This document shows positions 58,228 to 64,000 of a stretch of 64,000 nucleotides of DNA, piece after piece (positions within the stretch are counted from its first letter, which is position 1; every line of letters starts with the position of its first letter). This DNA comes from Rhabdophis nuchalis (lineage: Eukaryota > Chordata > Lepidosauria > Squamata > Natricidae). A program made the translations under genes and the position numbers. Under the pieces are notes generated by a model. It did no database searches. It saw only the letters and a program-made list of their open reading frames with translations, and was not told the DNA's origin. The stretch spans positions 46,898,110-46,962,109 of the forward strand of contig CM077647.1 in the NCBI GenBank assembly GCA_039707465.1, written 5' to 3'.

Positions 58228-58937
58228 ACAGACACAGAGAGAGACAGAAGGGGAGGGAGGGAAAGACAGAGAGACAGACAGAGACAGAGAGAAAGAGAGG
58301 GAGGGAGAGAGACGGAGAGAGACACAGATAGAGAATGAATCGGAATCGGATTGAATCGGAGACAGACGGGGAAAGAGAGAGAGACAGACATACAGAGAGA
58401 GAGAGGGAGGGAGAGAATCAGAGAGAGTGACACACACAGAGACAGAAACAGAGACAGAAAGAGAGAAAGAGAAAGAGAGAAAGAAAGAAAGAAAGAAAGA
58501 GAAAGAAAGAGAAAGAAAGAGAGAAAGAAAGAGACAGAAAGAAAGAGAAAAAGAGAGAGAGAGAGAAAGAGAGAGAAAAAGGGAAAGAAAGAGCGAAAGA
58601 GAGAGAGAGAAACAAAGAGAGACAGAAAGAAAGAGAAAGAGAGAGAGAGAGAAAGAAAGAGAGAGAGAAAGAGAGAGAAATGGAGAGAGAGAGAGGAAGA
58701 AAGAGAGAGAAAGAGAGAGAGTGAGAGAGAAAGGGAGACAGAAAGAAAGAGAAAAAGAGAGAGAGAGAGAAAGAGAGAAAGAGCGAGAGAAATGGAGAGA
58801 GAGAGAGGAAGAAAGAGAGAGAGAGAGAAAGAAAGAGAGACAGAAAGAAAGAGAAAAAGAGAGAGAGACAAAGAAAGAGAGAAAGAGCGAGAGAAATGAA
58901 GAGAGAGAGAGGAAGAAAGAGAGAAAGAGAGAAAGAG
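58228..58937. repeat. Long (GA/GAAA)n purine tract
   Basis: About 710 bases are almost entirely A and G on the plus strand with sparse C/T. Frames of 170-270 codons on both strands (Arg/Glu/Lys or Ser/Leu/Phe) are compositional artefacts. Confidence 0.95.
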
Positions 58938-59174
58938 GTAGGTAAGTTTTTTTAAAATTTATTTTCAATACATTGTGAAAACTCAACTGTCAGTTGATCT
59001 TAATGTTATGAAATGAAAAGTATGTCATTTGCAATTAACTTGGCATAAAATAATTTATTTGCATTTAATTGTAATGGTTCAAAGAATGTTCGGAAAAATG
59101 TTCGGCCCTCCACCATGTTCACTTCATCCAATCTGGCCCTCTTTGAAAAAGGTTTGGACACCACTGTCCTATTA

Positions 59175-60837
59175 GGACAGACCTAGATAGATAGAAATAT
59201 ATGTTTTGTAAGAGAAATGAAAAGAGAGAGAGAAATGCTCCAAAATTGCCCTCTGGCATTGCAGGTAGGCCTGTCCAAATTTTAGTTTGGTTTTTTTATT
59301 AATTAGTAATCAGTGCTGTGAATATTGGGGTAAAACAAAGTTGCATTATATTTTTCAGCCTGATGATGCTACTTTTATAATTATGACTATTCTTTAGCCT
59401 GAAGGATTTAAGGGATATATCTGGTGATATTTGATTATGGGCTGATAAGACTGAAAGGCCATTTATTTATTAAAGCAATGATTTGAATCACTAGATAACA
59501 TTCCATGTTTTTCACTTTTGTGTTAATTAAATCAATTTATTAAATAAATATCCATATGATGAATCAACCAATATTTATAACAGAAATGATTCTATCTATG
59601 ATCTAGTACATGGTGAAAAATGTACGGTATTGTAAAGCTATCTTTATCTGGATTATTGCGTATGAGATTTTCTATGAGACTGATGACTCTAGGCAGTGAA
59701 AAATTTATGACTTCAACAATGTCAGAAACAGTATTACATAAACTTCTGAAATTAACTTTGCAAGAGATAAAATGTGAGATATTATCATTACCATTTATAG
59801 TTAAAGATAACTATAAAGTATTAAGAAAAATCACTAATAGTATTGTCAGTTATGGCTTTGACGTCCAGAACAATATTTTACAAAACACATTTTGGGATTT
59901 TTACTTCCCACTGACAATTTTTTAATAGAACAATTGGCATGAGGGCAGCCTACACATTCAGTTTGTGGCTTAATAGTGTTATGTTTTACTTCTATGTATC
60001 TAGAAAAAAAAGAAATGTACATTATATCTGCTATTTTAATGGTGCATTCTACCACTGTAATCTAAGATGTCATGGGGAGCATTCTATGTAGCAATTACTG
60101 ACCTCTGTCTGAAGTATTCTTCCTATTATATTAAACATTGCAATCAATGGAGAACAAACTAGAATCCATTTTAATTGATCAGTCAGGCTTTTAAATAATT
60201 GGTGTTCATTCCACTTGCTTGACAAAAACAAAACTAGCTATGCTGAGGGCTTGACATCAAGTCTATATGAGCTCTGTTTCCACAGCAAGAAGTTCTCCTT
60301 TGAGAAATGTGGAATCACTGTAGTGTAGCTTTCATAGCCCCCAGGGATAGGTAAAAACATGAGAGCAGTGGCATATTGAATTAGACCAATTCAGTGTGAG
60401 TTGTACAAGAGGGTTAGGCCCTCAATCCAGATCCAACCAAAAACAAGGCTGGTCCATGCATGCTCAATTAACTCAAAGGCATAATAATTGCTTAAATATA
60501 TCTCTTCAAGTGTCACCTAGGGAAATTCCAAAATTGGTTTTTATACATTTTTAACAGTGAAATATCATACCAAGAACAGGAATTCTAGTCTTCTGTTTGG
60601 CAGGCTCATTTTCTAGGTATAAAGATTTGGTTTCCTTTGGTGAATAAGTTACTAAACATGCATTGTCCTTCAAAATGTTAATAAAATTTTCAGTGATTAT
60701 GTATCTTGTTTGTAGGAAAAAACTTGGATCTTATTTCCAAATATCATAATTTAAGGTAACAAAATTGTAAAACGATGTGTCACTGGTATATGATATAGAT
60801 CAAGCTGTCAAAATGAAACCACCCTGAGGTTTTATCG
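59175..60837. other. No gene seen; AT-rich
   Basis: This is AT-rich intergenic DNA. The 101-codon plus frame at 59,620-59,925 has no recognised domain. The LINE below starts abruptly at about 60,838. Confidence 0.4.
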
Positions 60838-63800
60838 TGTACTCTAGGCGCGACCTCCTTGGCCTGCGGGAGTCTCCCCTCTCGCAGGCCTGGCCCTCTT
60901 GTTTATCACGGGCCCACCTCGAGGACGGATTGATTACTCCTGAGAGGTGGGCGAAGCGCAGGTTGAGGGGTTTTTTAGGGAGGTTTTTAATGCGGGTTTT
61001 AGGGGGCTCCAGGGAGGAGGAGGGAGGGTATGTACAGTTAGAGAGAGAGGGCCAGGCCAACAGGCGACGGAGGGAAGCGGAAGAATCCGTGAGGGGGGGA
61101 GAAACACAAGTCGTTCCGGCGGAGGGCTTTTCCATTCAGAAGGTCGTGGGGAGAGGCAGGTCCGAGGGGAGGCAAGTTCCATCCTCCCGGTTGGGGGCAC
61201 GTGGCCGTTGGTTGCAAACGGTCACGTGCCACAACCCCCGCAGGCTAGGTGGTCAGGGAATACAGAGCCAGGGCCTGAGGCTGATGTTCTGTAACGCCAG
61301 GTCCATTGTCAACAAAGCCCCCCTCATCCATGACCTTGTGTCAGAGGGGGAGCCGGACCTGGCTGGAATAGCGGAAACCTGGTTGGGCCACGAGGGTGGA
61401 CTCCCCCTCGTTGAAATGTGCCCACCAGGCTACCGCGCTTTTCATCAGCCCCGGGCCCTAGGTAGGGGTGGTGGGGTGGCGGTCATAATAAAGGAAGGTC
61501 TTGAGCCGAGAGAGACCATTGTGCCACAGACCACCGGTTGTGAGTCCCTCTGCGTGAAGTGGGGCCTAGGGAGGCAGTTGGGCTTGCTGGTTGTATACCT
61601 GGCTCCCCGCTATGTAGCAGCAGCCCTGCCCGAGCTCCTGGAGGTGATCGCTACGGTGGCAGTGGAGACCCCCAGACTTTTGGTCATGGGGGACTTTAAT
61701 CTGCCATCGGTGGGCGAATCATCCGTGGCAGCTCGGGAGTTCATGGCTTCCATGACGGCCATGGACCTGACCCAATTAATTCAAGGCCCCACCCACGAGG
61801 GTGGACACACACCGGATCTCATCTTTGTCTCTGGCCAATGGAAGAGTGATCTGGGTATAGGGGATATAGTCATCACGCCCTTGTCATGGTCAGACCACTC
61901 ACTTCTCCAGCTCGACTTTCCGACCGCTGCTCCCCTCCGCGGGGAGGCGGAACCAGAGCCACCGATCTGGTTCCGCCCCAGGCGCCTTATGGACCCGGAT
62001 GGGTTCCAGACGGCCCTTGGGCCACTTCCTGTACCCCTGACCCGCGCCCCGATGGAGGACCTCGTGGCCGCATGGAATACTGCGACCACGGGGGCCTTGG
62101 ATCGGGTCGCGCCCTTGCGGCCTCTCTTGTGGCGACGTGTCGCCCCGGCTCCTTGGTTCACCGAGGAGCTGAGGGTGATGAAACGGCACAAGAGATGCCT
62201 AGAGAGAAGATGGAGGTATACCCGTTCTGAATCTGACCGGACACAAGTAAGAGCCCAGTTACGGACTTACATTGTGGCGCTGAGAGTGGCCAAACGTCAT
62301 CATTGTGCCACTCTCATAGCATCCGCAGAAAACCGCCCTGCCGCCCTGTTCAGGGTGACCCGCTCCCTCCTTCAACAGAGGGTGCGGGAAGCCCCGTTAC
62401 AGGGTAGAGCAGAGGAATTTGTGACTTTTCTGCAGGAGAAAATCGCTCAGATACAGAACGAGCTAGCCCCCATTGATGGTCCAGTGGGATGCCACGAGAC
62501 AGATCTTGTTTGGGAGGAGTTTGACTCCGTTGCTTCCGAGGATATGGACAGGCTACGTGGGCGACTGCGAGCCACCACATGTTTATTGGACCCGTGTCCC
62601 TCCTGGCTTGTACTGGCATCCTGGGAGGTGACACGAGGCTGGCTCCAAGAGGTTGTCAACGCATCCTTAAGTGAGGGTTCCTTGCCTGCTTCCCTAAAAG
62701 AGGCTATGGTGAGGCCCCTCCTTAAGAAGCCCTCTTTGGACCCAGCTTTATTAAACAACTATCGTCCAGTCTCCAACCTTCCCTTCTTGGCGAAGGTTGT
62801 TGAGAGTGTGGTGGCACAACAGTTTCCCCGTCACCTGGAGGAAGTTGATTATCTAGACCCGCGCCAGTCCGGCTTTCGGCCCGGGCATAGCACCGAGACG
62901 GCATTGGTCGCGTTGGTCGATGATCTCTGGAGGGCCAGAGATGGGGGTTGTTCCTCCATCCTGGTCCTATTAGACCTCTCGGCGGCTTTCGATACCATCG
63001 ACCATGGTATCCTATTGCATCGGCTGGGGGGGTTGGGGGTGGGAGGCACCGTTTTACGGTGGTTCTCCTCCTACCTCTCTGGCCGATCGCAATTTGTGTT
63101 GACAGGAGAGCAGAGGTCGACCTCGAGACCCCTCACATGTGGGGTGCCTCAGGGGTCGGTCCTCTCGCCTCTCCTGTTTAACACATATATGAAGCCGCTG
63201 GGTGAGATCATCCGTGGTTTTGGGGTAGAGTACCACCTGTACGCTGATGATACACAGCTGTACATTTCTACCCCAAACCACCCCAACGATGCCGTAGCAG
63301 TGATGTGCCAGTGCCTGGAAGCCGTGCGGATCTGGATGGGAAGTAACGGACTCGGGCTCAACCCGACCAAGACCGAGTGGCTGTGGTTTCCGGCTGCCCG
63401 ATTCAACCAGCTGACTCCATCGCTGGCCATAGGGGGCGAACATCTTGCCCCTGTGGATGGGGCGCGCAACTTGGGTGTCCTCCTGGATGCCCGGCTGTCC
63501 ATGGAAGATCAAGTGACAGCCGTGGCCAGGAGGGCGTTTTACCAGGTTCGCCTGGTTCGCCAGTTGCGCCCCCTATTGGATCGGGACGCCCTTCGCACAG
63601 TCACTCATGCTCTCGTGACATCGCGACTGGACTATTGTAACTCTCTCTACATGGGGCTCCCCTTGAGGTGCACCCGGAGACTTCAGATGGTTCAGAATGC
63701 AGCCGCGCGGGCAATCTTGGGTACTTCCAGATTTGCCCACATAACTCCACTTCTGCGCGAGCTGCACTGGCTGCCTGTCGTCTTCCGGGTGCGCTTCAAG

Positions 63801-64000
63801 GTATTAGTCATCATTTTTAAAGCGCTCCATGGCTCGGGACCTAGTTACCTGCGGGATCGGATCCTGCCGCATACATCCTCACGGCCGATTCGCTCCCACA
63901 GAGAGGGACTTCTCCGGGTGCCGTCCACTAGACTTTGTCAGCGGGCGACGCCCAGGGGAAGGGCTCTCTCTGTGGCGGGCCCAGCCTTCTGGAACGACCT
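60838..64000 (+). mobile_element. Young CR1/L3-type LINE, 5' truncated, runs off the window
   Basis: Homology with the 47.9-53.3 kb LINE begins at TGTACTCTAGG (60,838), exactly at the second base of that copy's ORF2 start codon; upstream bases are unrelated. It continues without any large gap to the last base of the window. The 3' UTR and tail lie beyond the edge. The large open frame argues for a recent insertion. Confidence 0.9.
60990..64000 (+). CDS. LINE ORF2: APE endonuclease-reverse transcriptase, open, 3' partial
   Basis: The frame is open from 60,828 (after a TGA at 60,825) to the window end, 1,057 codons with no stop; the first in-frame ATG is 60,990. It codes the protein that nicks target DNA and reverse-transcribes LINE RNA in the nucleus. 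Endonuclease signatures are CNARS (61,290), the catalytic Glu of ETW (61,374), GDFNLPS with Asp at 61,692, and SDHS (61,890-61,901). Reverse transcriptase signatures are NYRPVSNL, SGFRPGHSTE, motif A LLDLSAAFD (62,967-62,993), motif B GVPQGSVLSPLLF, motif C YADD (63,240-63,251) and LNPTKTEWLW. The C-terminus (LRELHWLPVVFRVRFKVL) is of CR1/L2/L3 type. The original start appears lost by 5' truncation (GTG at 60,837 instead of ATG), so the copy itself may be silent. The end lies outside the window. Confidence 0.88.
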   Translation, partial: MRVLGGSREEEGGYVQLEREGQANRRRREAEESVRGGETQVVPAEGFSIQKVVGRGRSEGRQVPSSRLGARGRWLQTVTCHNPRRLGGQGIQSQGLRLMFCNARSIVNKAPLIHDLVSEGEPDLAGIAETWLGHEGGLPLVEMCPPGYRAFHQPRALGRGGGVAVIIKEGLEPRETIVPQTTGCESLCVKWGLGRQLGLLVVYLAPRYVAAALPELLEVIATVAVETPRLLVMGDFNLPSVGESSVAAREFMASMTAMDLTQLIQGPTHEGGHTPDLIFVSGQWKSDLGIGDIVITPLSWSDHSLLQLDFPTAAPLRGEAEPEPPIWFRPRRLMDPDGFQTALGPLPVPLTRAPMEDLVAAWNTATTGALDRVAPLRPLLWRRVAPAPWFTEELRVMKRHKRCLERRWRYTRSESDRTQVRAQLRTYIVALRVAKRHHCATLIASAENRPAALFRVTRSLLQQRVREAPLQGRAEEFVTFLQEKIAQIQNELAPIDGPVGCHETDLVWEEFDSVASEDMDRLRGRLRATTCLLDPCPSWLVLASWEVTRGWLQEVVNASLSEGSLPASLKEAMVRPLLKKPSLDPALLNNYRPVSNLPFLAKVVESVVAQQFPRHLEEVDYLDPRQSGFRPGHSTETALVALVDDLWRARDGGCSSILVLLDLSAAFDTIDHGILLHRLGGLGVGGTVLRWFSSYLSGRSQFVLTGEQRSTSRPLTCGVPQGSVLSPLLFNTYMKPLGEIIRGFGVEYHLYADDTQLYISTPNHPNDAVAVMCQCLEAVRIWMGSNGLGLNPTKTEWLWFPAARFNQLTPSLAIGGEHLAPVDGARNLGVLLDARLSMEDQVTAVARRAFYQVRLVRQLRPLLDRDALRTVTHALVTSRLDYCNSLYMGLPLRCTRRLQMVQNAAARAILGTSRFAHITPLLRELHWLPVVFRVRFKVLVIIFKALHGSGPSYLRDRILPHTSSRPIRSHREGLLRVPSTRLCQRATPRGRALSVAGPAFWND

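Larger units (their letters stand above)
57602..59166. mobile_element. Non-autonomous hAT transposon with perfect 8-bp TSD
   Basis: The direct repeat TCCTATTA flanks it exactly (57,594-57,601; 59,167-59,174). The left end CAGGCATGTCCAAAGTCCGGCCC and reversed right end CAGTGGTGTCCAAACCTTTTTC are terminal inverted repeats with CAG termini. The interior holds a GC-rich set of nested inverted repeats and a 700-bp purine tract. No transposase frame was found. TSD length and termini identify hAT. Confidence 0.9.

Noticed and set aside
58155..58986. Frames of 170-270 codons rich in Arg/Glu/Lys or Ser/Leu/Phe
   Set aside because: Pure consequence of the (GA)n tract inside the hAT element.

Overview
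The window reads as vertebrate, most likely squamate (probably snake), nuclear DNA. The evidence is one intron-split developmental transcription factor gene, no dense gene content, and a repeat set typical of squamates: CR1/L3-type LINEs, an L1 tail, a Sauria-type tRNA SINE, hAT and fold-back MITEs, and AAAT, ATT and GATA microsatellites. The species assignment is inference from repeat types, since no database search was possible.

Layout. Positions 1-15,900 hold the single recognisable host gene, SP8, on the minus strand. Exon 1 codes only seven residues (5492-5512) and is joined across a GT-AG intron (4402-5491) to the main exon (2971-4401). The gene lies in a zone with almost no recognisable transposons, with its 3' UTR to the left and about 8-10 kb of GC-mixed upstream DNA with candidate regulatory blocks to the right. 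An orphan CpG island lies at about 20.8-22.3 kb. From 15.9 to 47 kb the DNA is an AT-rich gene desert with scattered short transposon remnants: L1 tail, CR1/L3 3' ends, SINEs, MITEs and microsatellites.

From 47.6 kb onward the window is a nest of transposons. A fold-back, probably Penelope-like, element carries a nearly full-length but dead CR1/L3-type LINE in its right arm (47,875-53,346). That LINE is itself split by a reversed LINE 3' end (49,328-50,046). A Sauria-type SINE, a TA-flanked fold-back MITE (54,806-55,734), two CR1 3' ends and a hAT element with a perfect 8-bp target duplication and a 700-bp purine tract (57,602-59,166) follow. The last 3.2 kb is a second LINE copy of the same family. 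Its EN-RT frame is open from 60,828 to the window edge, so it looks young.

The only host gene product supported is SP8, a C2H2 zinc-finger regulator of limb, brain and tail-bud development. Everything else that codes is transposon-derived. I found no rRNA, tRNA gene, CRISPR array or operon-like system.
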